24,429 bases of DNA from Clostridia bacterium (GCA_017454425.1 JAFTCZ010000017.1:1-24429), one strand, 5' to 3'. Positions 1 through 7,150 are shown, numbered from the stretch's first letter. The notes: generated by a model not told the origin, from the letters alone. A program made the numbers and translations.

Positions 1-1
1 A

Positions 2-1030
2 TCTTCCGACAGTTATCAAATAGTTAGTGCTGATGGTGTTGATATTGTAGAGGCAATAGAAAACATGCGAAAGCAAATTGGCAAACTTTTGGGGCTTTCG
101 CATTGTTATGTAGTTGTTGTAAGTGATGATGTATGCAACGAGTATAACCTTGCCACACTTTTTGACCCACTTGTGCGCACCGAACGGCTGGGCACAAACA
201 CAATTCTTGCTCATACAAATAAAAAAGCAAAAGATTTGCTGCTTGCCTGTGAAGAAATTGGCGGAGATGCACAAAATGTGCTTGAAAGTTTAACCAAATA
301 TAACTATGAATATATGCTTAACAAAGATGCTAGCCTTTATGATTTTTACAAGGATTATCTTGCTCCACATTCAACGGGACTTGTCGTAACAATTGATAGT
401 GAAGAACAATCTGCAACCCAAAATTCATCAGGCAGACAGTCACAAAATAATGATAACGGTTCGCAAAGTGAAAATACAATGCCAAAACACAAAATACGAA
501 ACCCCGGCAAAGGTGTTGCTTTTTACAATGGTAAAAAGGTTGCAGATGTCACAACAGACATATTGCAAGGTTTGGGGTGGATGGAAAATTCGTCAAAATT
601 TAATGTAATAAAACTAGAAAACATTAATACACAAAACTTGCACAATGCATGTGTCACGCTTAAGCAAACTGACAGCAACCTAAATTTTAAGGCAAGCATA
701 AACAACAATATTCCCACTTTGTACATAACACTTAATATAAAAGCCAAGGTCGTAAGCATTAAAAATGATGACCTTATAAGTACAAGTGACCTAAATCGTT
801 ATTTTGACGAAAGTTTTGAACAAGCCTTGCAAAATCTTGTTTACACACAGTGTGACAACGCTTGCGAATTTCAGCGAACCAATAATATTGATATACTAAA
901 TTTTTATAAAATATTTAACACCCAAATACATAATAAGTGGCAAAATTATCTAAATACTCTAGACAACCCAAAAGAATATGCCTCGAAAATACAGGTTTTT
1001 GTCAATTCTCACCTAATTCAGGTGAATTAA
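2..1030 (+). CDS. Ger(x)C-family spore germination protein, 5'-truncated by window edge
   Basis: Reading frame is open from base 2, so the start lies outside the window; the ATG at 65 is internal. The visible N-terminal part has the Ger(x)C pattern: 'VDIVEAIENMRKQIGKLLGL', then a beta strand 'CYVVVVSDD', then 'LFDPLVRTERLGTNTILAHT' and a KAKDLL helix. After a low-complexity N/S/Q linker (about residues 110-140 from the ATG at 65) comes the C-terminal domain. It opens with 'GKGVAFYNGKKVADVTTDI' and 'GLGWM', resembling the family's A-x-F-K-x-x-K-L-V-G...GLLW segment, and it ends with an N-K-W helix and a 'KIQVFVNSHL' strand. Known role of the family: lipoprotein C subunit of GerA-type germinant receptors on the spore inner membrane. 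The lipobox would be upstream and cannot be seen. GerA/GerB-type partners would be expected upstream on the same strand. Divergent from textbook members, so the assignment is by pattern. Confidence 0.68.
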   Translation, partial: SSDSYQIVSADGVDIVEAIENMRKQIGKLLGLSHCYVVVVSDDVCNEYNLATLFDPLVRTERLGTNTILAHTNKKAKDLLLACEEIGGDAQNVLESLTKYNYEYMLNKDASLYDFYKDYLAPHSTGLVVTIDSEEQSATQNSSGRQSQNNDNGSQSENTMPKHKIRNPGKGVAFYNGKKVADVTTDILQGLGWMENSSKFNVIKLENINTQNLHNACVTLKQTDSNLNFKASINNNIPTLYITLNIKAKVVSIKNDDLISTSDLNRYFDESFEQALQNLVYTQCDNACEFQRTNNIDILNFYKIFNTQIHNKWQNYLNTLDNPKEYASKIQVFVNSHLIQVN

Positions 1031-1052
1031 TTGTAAGTTTTTGAGTATAAAA

Positions 1053-1136
1053 AAGTGCATAGTACTATGCACTTATTGTTTTATTCTATTTGATAAACTA
1101 TTCGCAAAAACACAAATTTAGCAATGTGCATAGTAC
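1053..1136. repeat. Family C interspersed repeat, copy 1
   Basis: Begins with a perfect palindrome GTGCATAGTACTATGCAC (1055-1072; extended arms 1053-1074), then AAACTATTCGCAAAAACAC (1095-1113), then a second half-site GTGCATAGTAC (1126-1136). The same parts recur at 8244-8353 and 14039-14114. The first palindrome lies 22 bases after the Ger(x)C stop codon and is followed by a T-rich stretch, so it could also act as a weak terminator for that gene. Confidence 0.75.
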
Positions 1137-1145
1137 AATATGATA

Positions 1146-1364
1146 TTTTTCGCAGCTCGAACCCAAGAAGAAAGGCTCATAATGACAAAAAAATATACTC
1201 CGCTCGCTACGCTCGGTCGATATGACATACCCTACACTGTCATACCGACTAAGCAAACACTTGTTTGCGAATGGAGTGTATCCCTATAACTAATATTCAA
1301 CTTCTTGTCATTCTGAGTGCCGACATCGCAAGCCTCGACCCGCGAAAAATCTTTGCATATGACA
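1146..1364. repeat. Cluster of family A and B interspersed repeats
   Basis: Fills most of the gene-free stretch 1031-1407. It holds a degraded family A half copy (1146-1187, ending in AATGACA) and a family B copy (1193-1227, with CGCTCGCTACGCTCGGTCGA and TATGACA). Next is an inverted family B copy (1238-1284, beginning TGTCATACCGA), which faces the preceding one so that the pair forms a large imperfect hairpin. Last is a second family A copy (1306-1364) beginning TGTCATTCTGAG and ending ATATGACA. No open frame here looks coding. Confidence 0.7.
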
Positions 1365-1370
1365 AAACAC

Positions 1371-1398
1371 AAACAAAAAATAGGCACTTGCCTATTTT
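1371..1398 (-). terminator. Rho-independent terminator of rpsF-ssb-rpsR operon
   Basis: On the minus strand AAAATAGGCA and TGCCTATTTT form a stem (1377-1386 with 1389-1398), followed by a T-rich tract (complement of 1371-1380). It sits 9 bases after the rpsR stop codon. Confidence 0.8.
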
Positions 1399-1407
1399 GT
1401 ATCATAA

Positions 1408-1761
1408 TTATTCACCCTTGTAGTGAATAAGTGCCATGTGTCTTGCACGCTTGATTGCGTTTGCAATTTCTCTTTGGTGGTAAGCACATGTACCTGTTTG
1501 ACGACGAGACACAATCTTGCCGTTTTCGGTGATATATTTACGCAATTTTGCAACATCTTTGTAATCAATGTCTTTTACTTTGTCAAGACAAAATTGACAT
1601 ACTTTGCGGCGTTGCATAGGACGGCGTGCCTTGTGGCCTTCTGCATTTTCTGCGCCTTCTTGTGGCTTTGCATATTTCTTTGCAGGACGAGCCTCAGCCA
1701 CTGCTTCGGCTGGCTTTTGCTCAACTACTGGCTCTTTTACTTCTTTCTCTTCTGCTGCCAT
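1408..1761 (-). CDS. rpsR: 30S ribosomal protein S18 with N-terminal extension
   Basis: Structural protein of the small ribosomal subunit that binds next to S6 on 16S rRNA. The S18 core occupies about residues 46-117: '[11 protein letters not shown]', then '[19 protein letters not shown]', '[20 protein letters not shown]' and 'RARHMALI'. It keeps the metal-binding set C55, C58, C92 and H95 of zinc-type S18. The first 45 residues are an added Ala/Glu/Lys/Pro-rich tail, not part of the S18 fold and probably disordered; the usual bacterial S18 is about 75-90 residues. The ATG is supported by AAGGAG seven bases upstream. Last gene of the operon, 17 bases after ssb. Confidence 0.97.
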   Translation of the reverse strand: MAAEEKEVKEPVVEQKPAEAVAEARPAKKYAKPQEGAENAEGHKARRPMQRRKVCQFCLDKVKDIDYKDVAKLRKYITENGKIVSRRQTGTCAYHQREIANAIKRARHMALIHYKGE

Positions 1762-1778
1762 GCTTATTCTCCTTTTAA

Positions 1779-2186
1779 TTAGAATGGTAAATCTGAGTCA
1801 TCTACGGGCTCGAGTTTAACTACTTTTTCTTGGCTTTCTGTGTTGGCGGTAAGTGTGTCACCATCGGTGCTACCTTTTGGAGACAAAAACTCAACATCTT
1901 CAGCAATAATGTCTATCATGCTGCGTTTTTCGCCATTAACTTCAAAACTACGCATTTGCAAGTTTCCTACAAGTGCAATTTTGCTGCCTTTGCGCAAATA
2001 TTTGCCACAACGCTCGGCAAGACCGCGCCATGTTGTTATGTTAAAAAAGTCTGTTTCGCGATTGCCTTCGCTGTTTGTATAGTTGCGGTTAACTGCAATG
2101 CCCAAACGGCACATTGCAACGCCACTTGCTGTGTTGCTTAATTCTGGATCTCTTGTAAGATTGCCAATTAAAATTACTTTGTTCAT
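1779..2186 (-). CDS. ssb: Single-stranded DNA-binding protein
   Basis: Binds single-stranded DNA in replication, recombination and repair, normally as a homotetramer. The OB fold covers about residues 1-105: '[16 protein letters not shown]', '[13 protein letters not shown]', '[14 protein letters not shown]', '[19 protein letters not shown]' and 'IIAEDVEFL'. A short flexible linker leads to the acidic C-terminal tip DSDLPF, which recruits partner proteins. At 135 residues it is slightly short for the family because the linker is brief. Ribosome binding site GAAGGA. It lies between rpsF (18-base gap) and rpsR (17-base gap), the classic Firmicutes order. Confidence 0.97.
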   Translation of the reverse strand: MNKVILIGNLTRDPELSNTASGVAMCRLGIAVNRNYTNSEGNRETDFFNITTWRGLAERCGKYLRKGSKIALVGNLQMRSFEVNGEKRSMIDIIAEDVEFLSPKGSTDGDTLTANTESQEKVVKLEPVDDSDLPF

Positions 2187-2204
2187 TACTTTATCCTTCT
2201 TTTG

Positions 2205-2486
2205 TTATTTTTTGAGGAACATTTTGCGAATGAACCCATCTGTTAGGGCCATTTTTTGCTCGATAAGTTTTGGCACATTAGACTCGGCTGTAAAGTTCAT
2301 CAATACATAAAAGCCTTCTTTTTTGCCTTCAATTTCATAAGCAAATTTCTTTAGACCCATTTTGTCTATACTATCTACTGTTCCGCCATTTTTTGTGACA
2401 ATGTCAGCAAAACTGTTGATAATTGCCTCGCGTTTGTCATCAGCGACATCCTGAGCAATAATATACAAAACTTCGTACTTATTCAT
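2205..2486 (-). CDS. rpsF: 30S ribosomal protein S6
   Basis: Small-subunit protein that pairs with S18. The 93 residues give the ferredoxin-like S6 fold: 'NKYEVLYIIAQDVADDKREA', then 'GGTVDSIDKMGLKKFAYEIEGKKEGFYVLMNF', then 'LTDGFIRKMFLKK'. AAGGAGG lies 6 bases before the ATG. First gene of the rpsF-ssb-rpsR operon, with its own promoter upstream. Length and sequence are typical. Confidence 0.97.
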   Translation of the reverse strand: MNKYEVLYIIAQDVADDKREAIINSFADIVTKNGGTVDSIDKMGLKKFAYEIEGKKEGFYVLMNFTAESNVPKLIEQKMALTDGFIRKMFLKK

Positions 2487-2510
2487 ATTGCGACCTCCTT
2501 ATGGACTATG

Positions 2511-2527
2511 GACTATATAAAATAGTC
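2511..2527 (-). promoter_or_regulatory. Small hairpin in rpsF leader
   Basis: GACTAT and ATAGTC pair across a five-base loop in the untranslated leader just upstream of the rpsF ribosome binding site. It could be part of an autoregulatory S6/S18 leader, but I do not see enough conserved sequence to call that motif. Confidence 0.3.
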
Positions 2528-2559
2528 AAGGAATGCAAAAATATTGCAAACTTGGGGTT

Positions 2560-2588
2560 AGTATATCATAACAGCACGCATTTTGCAA
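2560..2588 (-). promoter_or_regulatory. Promoter of rpsF operon
   Basis: Minus-strand TTGCAA (2583-2588), exactly 17 bases, then TATACT (2560-2565): a good sigma-A type promoter. Predicted start near 2553 leaves a leader of about 65 bases before rpsF. Confidence 0.65.
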
Positions 2589-2612
2589 CACTTTTTTGAA
2601 AAAATCTTAAAC

Positions 2613-2634
2613 AAAAAGACATCTATAAGATGCC
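2613..2634 (-). terminator. Terminator after the 250-aa exported protein gene
   Basis: Minus-strand GGCATCT-TAT-AGATGTC hairpin (2618-2634, one G-T pair) followed by TTTTTG. It starts directly after the stop codon of the upstream gene. Confidence 0.75.
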
Positions 2635-3387
2635 TTAATAACTAAAGCTGTATATCGCGCTATCTTGTGATGTTTGCCAAATATCACTGCGGTTGGCTGT
2701 GCTTGATGTCAGCATAATCATAGCACTAAAATGTGCAAACTGATAATTGCCATCTTGAACATTGTTAGTATCTTTTGCAAACACTGTGTAGTGGTCAAAT
2801 ATTTTTACAAAATCTAATACATCGGGCAAAGTAATCACTGCACACGCAGTATAAAGTGTTGAGTTTGCATTTGTATTGGCCGTCACAAAAGCTTGCTCTT
2901 TTATTGTATAATTGGCTTGCGACACATCTGCCACCTGCGAGCCCTGATCGGTTGTAAAAGTAAGAGTCGGAATGATTATCGAGCCATCTGTTGCACTAGA
3001 TGTTGATACAGCATCTATCATAACTGCCACAAAGGCCCTAACATATGTTCCGCTGTTTTGGGCTGCTTTTACCTTTAGTCCCGAAAGCCTAAGGCTAGAA
3101 TTTACCACAGCACTGTTTGAGGTTGTCCAGGCGCCATTATCCGTGCTTGACTGCCACCTTCCTGTGTTACTGCCCGAACTAAGCGATAGTCCTACATTTG
3201 TGTTGTCAGTATCATATTGGCTGCCAACAATAGTAAGTAGTGTTCCACCATGAAAGTTGAGGGTTGTTATTGTCATGCGTGATGCACTAAAATAGGCATA
3301 AGTGATTGTAAACGCCATGCCCACAACAAACAAAAGGCACATAGATATTGCCGTAACAAGTGATGACTTGGTCTTAAAAAATACCAT
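2635..3387 (-). CDS. SipW-type exported protein, 250 aa (TasA/camelysin-like signal)
   Basis: I choose the ATG at 3387, not the ATG 14 codons upstream, because GGAGGGG lies just before it and no site serves the upstream ATG. Residues 1-31 form a signal/membrane segment ending ITYA, followed by YFSASR. T-x-A-[YA]-F is the signature of SipW-processed proteins, so cleavage is predicted after A31. The next part, with T-T-L-N-F-H-G-G and V-G-S-Q-Y-D-T-D-N, matches the 333-aa neighbour at 3759-4760 (A-Y-F-[ST]-A-[ST]-R, F-x-x-G, G-[SA]-Q-[YF]); the two are paralogues. The rest is Ser/Thr-rich, beta-like and has no sorting motif. Probable role (inference): secreted surface or matrix protein. It has its own promoter and terminator, so it can be expressed apart from the sipW operon. 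Confidence 0.75.
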   Translation of the reverse strand: MVFFKTKSSLVTAISMCLLFVVGMAFTITYAYFSASRMTITTLNFHGGTLLTIVGSQYDTDNTNVGLSLSSGSNTGRWQSSTDNGAWTTSNSAVVNSSLRLSGLKVKAAQNSGTYVRAFVAVMIDAVSTSSATDGSIIIPTLTFTTDQGSQVADVSQANYTIKEQAFVTANTNANSTLYTACAVITLPDVLDFVKIFDHYTVFAKDTNNVQDGNYQFAHFSAMIMLTSSTANRSDIWQTSQDSAIYSFSY

Positions 3388-3413
3388 GCCTCTCCCCTCC
3401 TGTTTGTTTGTAA

Positions 3414-3431
3414 AATTGTTTGTACACAATT
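3414..3431. promoter_or_regulatory. Inverted repeat at transcription start (possible operator)
   Basis: AATTGT (3414-3419) and ACAATT (3426-3431) are perfect six-base arms around six bases. They lie directly downstream of the -10 box, over the predicted start at about 3425, where a repressor would block initiation. Confidence 0.35.
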
Positions 3432-3460
3432 AGTATAACCAAAATGCAAACAAAAAGCAA
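3432..3460 (-). promoter_or_regulatory. Promoter of the 250-aa exported protein gene
   Basis: Minus-strand TTGCTT (3455-3460), 17-base spacer, TATACT (3432-3437). Predicted start near 3425, giving a leader of about 38 bases. Confidence 0.6.
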
Positions 3461-3492
3461 ATAAAATGACTGATGTTGTTTATAAAAGTTGA

Positions 3493-3714
3493 GATATGCT
3501 CCACTCGCTAACGCTCGGTCGATATGACATATTTTATGTTGTCATTCTGAACGAAGTGAAGAATCTCTACCACTTTAAGATTCTTCGCGGGCCGCACCCA
3601 AGAAGCAAGGCTCAGAATGACATTTGTTTTTGTCATACTGAGGAGCGTATGCGACGAATGTATCTCTTGAGATTCTTCGCGGGTCGAGCCCAAGAAGCAA
3701 GGCTCAGAATGACA
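3493..3714. repeat. Cluster of family A and B interspersed repeats
   Basis: Fills most of the gene-free stretch 3388-3758. It contains one family B copy (3493-3529, ending TCGATATGACA) and two nearly complete family A copies (3540-3622 and 3631-3714). Each family A copy starts TGTCAT[TA]CTGA and ends GGCTCAGAATGACA, with internal complementary AAGAATCTC / AGATTCTTCGC arms, so each can fold into a long hairpin. Small plus-strand frames across this region are repeat-derived. Confidence 0.8.
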
Positions 3715-3741
3715 AAAACAAAAACAGCCTGTTGGCTGTTT
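3711..3741 (-). terminator. Terminator after the 333-aa exported protein gene
   Basis: Minus-strand AACAGCC-AACA-GGCTGTT stem followed by TTTGTTTTTGT. It sits 18 bases past the stop codon. Confidence 0.8.
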
Positions 3742-3758
3742 GTTAAATTTTTGTTAGA

Positions 3759-4760
3759 TTATGGGTTTGATGGGTTTACACCGTAAGCACTTGTGTCTGC
3801 ATATGTGCTATCAGCAATCATCTGGTTAAGACCAGGTTGTGTGTCTGATGCAACAATAATCAATCTGTAAGTAAATGTCAAACCAGCATAGTCGTTCATG
3901 TATTGAGGGTCTTGAGGAATTTTGTAACCTGTATTTGTTTCGGTTGCTCCTGGGTTTGCACCATTTGCATCATAGTTACCAAAAATCAACTCAAAAGCAC
4001 TTTCTGTATTTTCTGTTGTCGCTGCGTTATCATATGTTACGCTGCCGTGTGATAATTTAGAAATTGATGAATAACTACCTGTGTAAACATACCAATCAGT
4101 TCCTGCAGAAACACCGCTGTAGGTTGGGTCTGAAACGGGTTCATCACTTGGATTTGCTTTTGGTCGTTGACCATTAGTTCCTTGTGTTGTGCTGCTGTAA
4201 ACTTGCCAGTTTGATGTAGGGGTTGGGAGAATAAAGCCTTTATTAACTAAAGCATTATTCCCATAGGTGGTTGTATCCCAGATGTGTGCAGTATAAGGAT
4301 TACCACTTCTATCAGTTACAGTAACAATCATCTTGAATGCAACAAATGCATCACTATCTACTGTGCGGATACGCAAGTTTTGGAACTCGAGCACATCGTT
4401 TACTTCTTCATATCCACCATATGATGCAGGGCTTACCCCACCATTTTGGTCAACATTGCTCATTTGTCCGCCAGTACCACTTTTTGCCAACCAATACAAT
4501 TCTGCAGCTGAGTTGCTTGGTGGAGTGTCTGGGTTTGGGTTTGGGCTTAAACCATTATTTGTCTTAAATTGAGCGCCCCACATTTGAAGAGATACACCAT
4601 TTGCGAACTGTACTGTCGTAACAACATTACGAGTTGCAGTAAAGTATGCCAAAGTAATGGTAGCCACAAGACTGAGCACCAAAATCATTGATAATGCAAT
4701 GATTGCAACTGTGCTTGTCTTAATTTTTGTTTTTTGTTTAGTTTGTGACATAACTATCAT
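3759..4760 (-). CDS. SipW-type exported protein, 333 aa (TasA/camelysin-like signal)
   Basis: Starts at the ATG with AAAAGGA five bases upstream. The basic N-terminus (KQKTKIK) leads to a membrane segment (about residues 16-38) ending ITLA, followed by YFTATR; SipW cleavage is predicted after A38. Then come T-T-V-Q-F-A-N-G and W-G-A-Q-F-K-T-N-N, shared with the 250-aa protein downstream. A Pro/Asn linker (about 67-85) precedes a beta-rich body with 'AFVAFKMIVTVTDRSG' and a closing 'FTYRLIIVASD' strand. No cell-wall sorting signal or second membrane helix is visible. Likely a secreted structural protein of a surface layer, fibre or matrix processed by the SipW-like enzyme encoded at 7151-8005 (inference). 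It is separated from the sipW operon by a terminator and has its own promoter and a leader of about 214 bases. Confidence 0.78.
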   Translation of the reverse strand: MIVMSQTKQKTKIKTSTVAIIALSMILVLSLVATITLAYFTATRNVVTTVQFANGVSLQMWGAQFKTNNGLSPNPNPDTPPSNSAAELYWLAKSGTGGQMSNVDQNGGVSPASYGGYEEVNDVLEFQNLRIRTVDSDAFVAFKMIVTVTDRSGNPYTAHIWDTTTYGNNALVNKGFILPTPTSNWQVYSSTTQGTNGQRPKANPSDEPVSDPTYSGVSAGTDWYVYTGSYSSISKLSHGSVTYDNAATTENTESAFELIFGNYDANGANPGATETNTGYKIPQDPQYMNDYAGLTFTYRLIIVASDTQPGLNQMIADSTYADTSAYGVNPSNP

Positions 4761-4974
4761 TTTTTCCTTTTATGTATTTTTTAATAGAAATGGGACAAAG
4801 CCCCGTTGTCTAAAAAGTGTCATGCTGCTTCATTATTGTACACTACAATAATTTGCAGGCGACAAAGGGACGCTTTTCCTTTTAACAATAGTGTAGGCCA
4901 TTTGCAAAAAAGTATGCAAAAGCACTTTTTTGAACGCAAAAGGCGTGTGAAAATATCATAAACAAAATTCACAT
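4761..4974 (-). promoter_or_regulatory. Long structured 5' leader of the 333-aa exported protein gene
   Basis: From the predicted start near 4974 to the ATG at 4760 there are about 214 untranslated bases. They include a perfect hairpin TTATTGTA-GTG-TACAATAA (4833-4851) and a smaller GACAA...TTGTC hairpin nearer the gene (4793-4810). I could not match it to a riboswitch class I know. This leader and family A/B repeats account for the gene-free stretch 4761-5183. Confidence 0.4.
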
Positions 4975-4980
4975 GACATG

Positions 4981-5008
4981 ATTATAACAAATTATTTTTA
5001 TTTTGCAA
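4981..5008 (-). promoter_or_regulatory. Promoter of the 333-aa exported protein gene
   Basis: Minus-strand TTGCAA (5003-5008), 16-base spacer, perfect TATAAT (4981-4986) preceded by TGT (extended -10). Its AATTTGTTATA also occurs at the sipW promoter. Confidence 0.65.
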
Positions 5009-5064
5009 AATGATTTGGGGCATTTTTTGGACATTTTTTGCGATTTTTTTTGTGTTAAAAAGTT

Positions 5065-5160
5065 GAGATTCTTCGTAAGAATATGCAAAGAAGCAAGGCT
5101 CAGAATGACAAATAAGATATGCTCCACTCATTCGCCAATGCTCATTCGGTCGATATGACA
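5065..5160. repeat. Family A half copy plus family B copy
   Basis: GAGATTCTTCG to GGCTCAGAATGACA (5065-5110) matches the right half of family A. GATATGCTCCACTC to TCGATATGACA (5116-5160) matches family B. Same A/B pairing as at 1146-1364 and 3493-3714. Confidence 0.75.
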
Positions 5161-5163
5161 CAC

Positions 5164-5193
5164 AAAAACAAAAAGCAGCCTTTTTAGACTGCT
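5164..5193 (-). terminator. Terminator of the sipW operon
   Basis: Minus-strand AGCAGTCT-AAAA-AGGCTGCT (5174-5193, one G-T pair) followed by TTTTTGTTTTT. The 5' arm overlaps the last codons and stop codon of the 182-aa gene. Confidence 0.8.
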
Positions 5194-5732
5194 TCGGCTA
5201 CATTAAACAAAAATGTAACTGTTATTTTGCTTGATTGATTTGTCAAATAGCTTGTTGAATTGACATTTACTGTTGAAGTGTTATTGTAAGCGGCAGGATT
5301 TTTGACACTTAATGTGCCCGTGACAGTGCCCGTACCATTTGTTGCAATGGCTGTGGTTGTATAACTGTTTATGGTAAAAGTAACAACATCATTATCCAAA
5401 TTTATGACTGTGCCGTTTACATTTGTGGCTTCTATTTTTGACACGCTAATGTTTGTTATGCGAATTGGCAAGGTGCCGTTTTGCCCACTATTTACTGTGT
5501 TTTGAATGGTAAAAGTGACATTGTGTGTCGCTCCTGGATAAACAACAACATCGGTAGCAACAGGTGTTGTAATTTCGACAAAGCCAAGTTTGTTTATTGT
5601 GTGCGGGCCAGAAGAACCCGCCTTAAAGTCATAAAATGCAGCAAAGATTGTGCCAACACAGCCAAAAACCAATAGGGCGCAAAGCACTATTGTTAATATC
5701 CAAACTGATGTTTTTGCACGAGATGTTGGCAT
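5184..5732 (-). CDS. SipW-type exported protein, 182 aa
   Basis: ATG preceded by AAGGAGGAAAT. Residues 8-31 form a hydrophobic signal/membrane segment ending TIFA, followed by AFYDF. This fits the T-x-A-[YA]-F rule of SipW substrates; TasA has A-A-F at the same place. The remainder is a small Asn/Thr/Val-rich beta domain: 'GFVEITTPVATDVVVYPGAT' then 'NVTFTIQNTV', 'LPIRITNISVSKIE' and a final 'SKITVTFLFNVAEAV' strand. This resembles a single beta-sandwich. The C-terminus is hydrophobic but short and lacks an LPxTG motif. Third gene of the sipW operon, 19 bases after the 461-aa gene. Likely a minor subunit or anchor of the same surface structure (inference). Confidence 0.75.
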   Translation of the reverse strand: MPTSRAKTSVWILTIVLCALLVFGCVGTIFAAFYDFKAGSSGPHTINKLGFVEITTPVATDVVVYPGATHNVTFTIQNTVNSGQNGTLPIRITNISVSKIEATNVNGTVINLDNDVVTFTINSYTTTAIATNGTGTVTGTLSVKNPAAYNNTSTVNVNSTSYLTNQSSKITVTFLFNVAEAV

Positions 5733-5751
5733 ATTTCCTCCTTAAAACATT

Positions 5752-7137
5752 TTATGTAAGCGTACTGCTTATAAGGTTGTACCACCTAGCATATTGTGAA
5801 TAAAAGTTTGATGCACCCGTATATGTGCCATTTGTAAATTGTGAAGAATACATAGTTGCGGTGTCGTCGGTGTCGTCATAGTTGTAATAAAGTGGAACAC
5901 GGTCTATTCCTACGCTGATGCTTGTGCCACTTTCACTTTCGGCACCCGAACCAATTGCAAGATAAGTATCTACCCAAGAAGATTCGGCGGCACTATATCC
6001 AAGCACCTCACACAAAAAGTGCAAAGAATTGTTTGGAAAAGTGCTTGTGTTGTTGGCTATGCTTACAGTGTTTGTAAGCGCATAAACCGACTCACCAGGC
6101 ATTACCAACTCGTTGTACAAAAATGACACAAAACTAATTGTTGTATTGTGGTCAAAGGTACGGGCGGCAACCGAATTGTTGCGAATGTCCAACCATTTTG
6201 TGTTATCCACAAAATTTACCTGAACTTGTGCGCTATAAAAGTCACCTGCACTATTACTCCAGGCCGAGTTGTTTGGGCGCAATTGCACATTCATACGCAA
6301 AGCCAAAATCATTGGACTTGCGCTGTTGTTGTAAATGCGCATACAGTTGTTTGAACCTGTGCCCGTAAGTGATGTGATGGTTGCGGTATTGTTGCCTGGG
6401 GTTATGGGTGCATCTAGGCTGTTTGATGAGGTTGCGGCTGTCCAGTCTGCCCCACTTGGAATAAACACACCAATACCATTTATGGTGTTTTGCCCGTTGG
6501 CTGTCATATCCAAATCATCAACTGTCAATTCATCACTTACCAGCTGATTGTTGTATCCCGAATGATAGTTCCAATAATTTTGAGCAACATCTAAAGATGC
6601 TTGGGTTACTTCGACATTTAGTTGCACATGCAGTGCATTGCTTCCGGTATTCGAAAAAGTTGCAAAAGGTGCATATTGGTCTTTTGATAATTTTGCGTTG
6701 TAATAATACCAACCATTTTCGATTGCAGTAAAGCCCGCATTTGTTTGCGTTGTGTTAACATGCGAATATGTGGTAGCATTAACAAGGGTTATGGTATAAT
6801 CAGTTGTGTTTGTTGACGAACCAGCCACTTTTACACCATATGCCACACGCAACAAAACATAATTTACAGGGCTTGTGTTTTTGATTGTTAGGGTTGCACT
6901 TGCACCTGCAGCAATTGTAGATGATGATGTATATTGCGACCCAATTGCCACATTGCCCGTACTTAAGGTGCTGTTGTAAACTTCGGCCGACATTGCGGCA
7001 ACATTATAGTCTTTTGGCACATTGTATTGGTCAACAAAGTAAGCATAAGTTATGCCACCAAAAGAAAAGCACAACATAAACGCCAGCACGCTTAATGCCA
7101 TGGTTATGGTTTTTGGCAAAAAGTAAGATATTTTCAA
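5752..7137 (-). CDS. SipW-type exported protein, 461 aa (TTG start)
   Basis: The start is TTG at 7137-7135, supported by AGGAGG nine bases upstream and by the signal sequence beginning at once. Residues about 9-32 are hydrophobic and end ITYA, followed by YFVDQ, so SipW cleavage is predicted after A32. The mature part is a long Asn/Ser/Thr/Ala-rich beta protein. Two similar halves are suggested by 'SATLTIKNTSPVNYVLLRVAYGV' (about residues 80-102) and 'CMRIYNNSASPMILALRMNVQL' (about 264-285). Both have an N-[TS]-[AS]-x-[PV] turn followed by a strand, as in TasA-like beta-sandwich domains. No membrane anchor or wall-sorting motif at the C-terminus. It lies 13 bases after sipW and is surely co-transcribed, so it is the best candidate for the main SipW substrate. 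Confidence 0.78.
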   Translation of the reverse strand: MKISYFLPKTITMALSVLAFMLCFSFGGITYAYFVDQYNVPKDYNVAAMSAEVYNSTLSTGNVAIGSQYTSSSTIAAGASATLTIKNTSPVNYVLLRVAYGVKVAGSSTNTTDYTITLVNATTYSHVNTTQTNAGFTAIENGWYYYNAKLSKDQYAPFATFSNTGSNALHVQLNVEVTQASLDVAQNYWNYHSGYNNQLVSDELTVDDLDMTANGQNTINGIGVFIPSGADWTAATSSNSLDAPITPGNNTATITSLTGTGSNNCMRIYNNSASPMILALRMNVQLRPNNSAWSNSAGDFYSAQVQVNFVDNTKWLDIRNNSVAARTFDHNTTISFVSFLYNELVMPGESVYALTNTVSIANNTSTFPNNSLHFLCEVLGYSAAESSWVDTYLAIGSGAESESGTSISVGIDRVPLYYNYDDTDDTATMYSSQFTNGTYTGASNFYSQYARWYNLISSTLT

Positions 7138-7150
7138 GACTTTTCACCTC

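Noticed and set aside
1053..1136. CRISPR-like array from GTGCATAGTAC units
   Set aside because: The units are inverted, irregularly spaced and few, and there are no unique spacers of constant length and no cas genes.
2487..2560. Conserved S6:S18 ribosomal leader motif
   Set aside because: Only one short hairpin is visible; the conserved bulge sequence is not evident.
3496..3786. Plus-strand 96-codon frame
   Set aside because: It lies entirely over family A/B repeats and a terminator, has no ribosome binding site, and is repeat-derived.
4761..4974. Cyclic-di-GMP riboswitch
   Set aside because: I looked for the conserved GEMM-type blocks in the leader and did not find them; it remains an unassigned structured leader.
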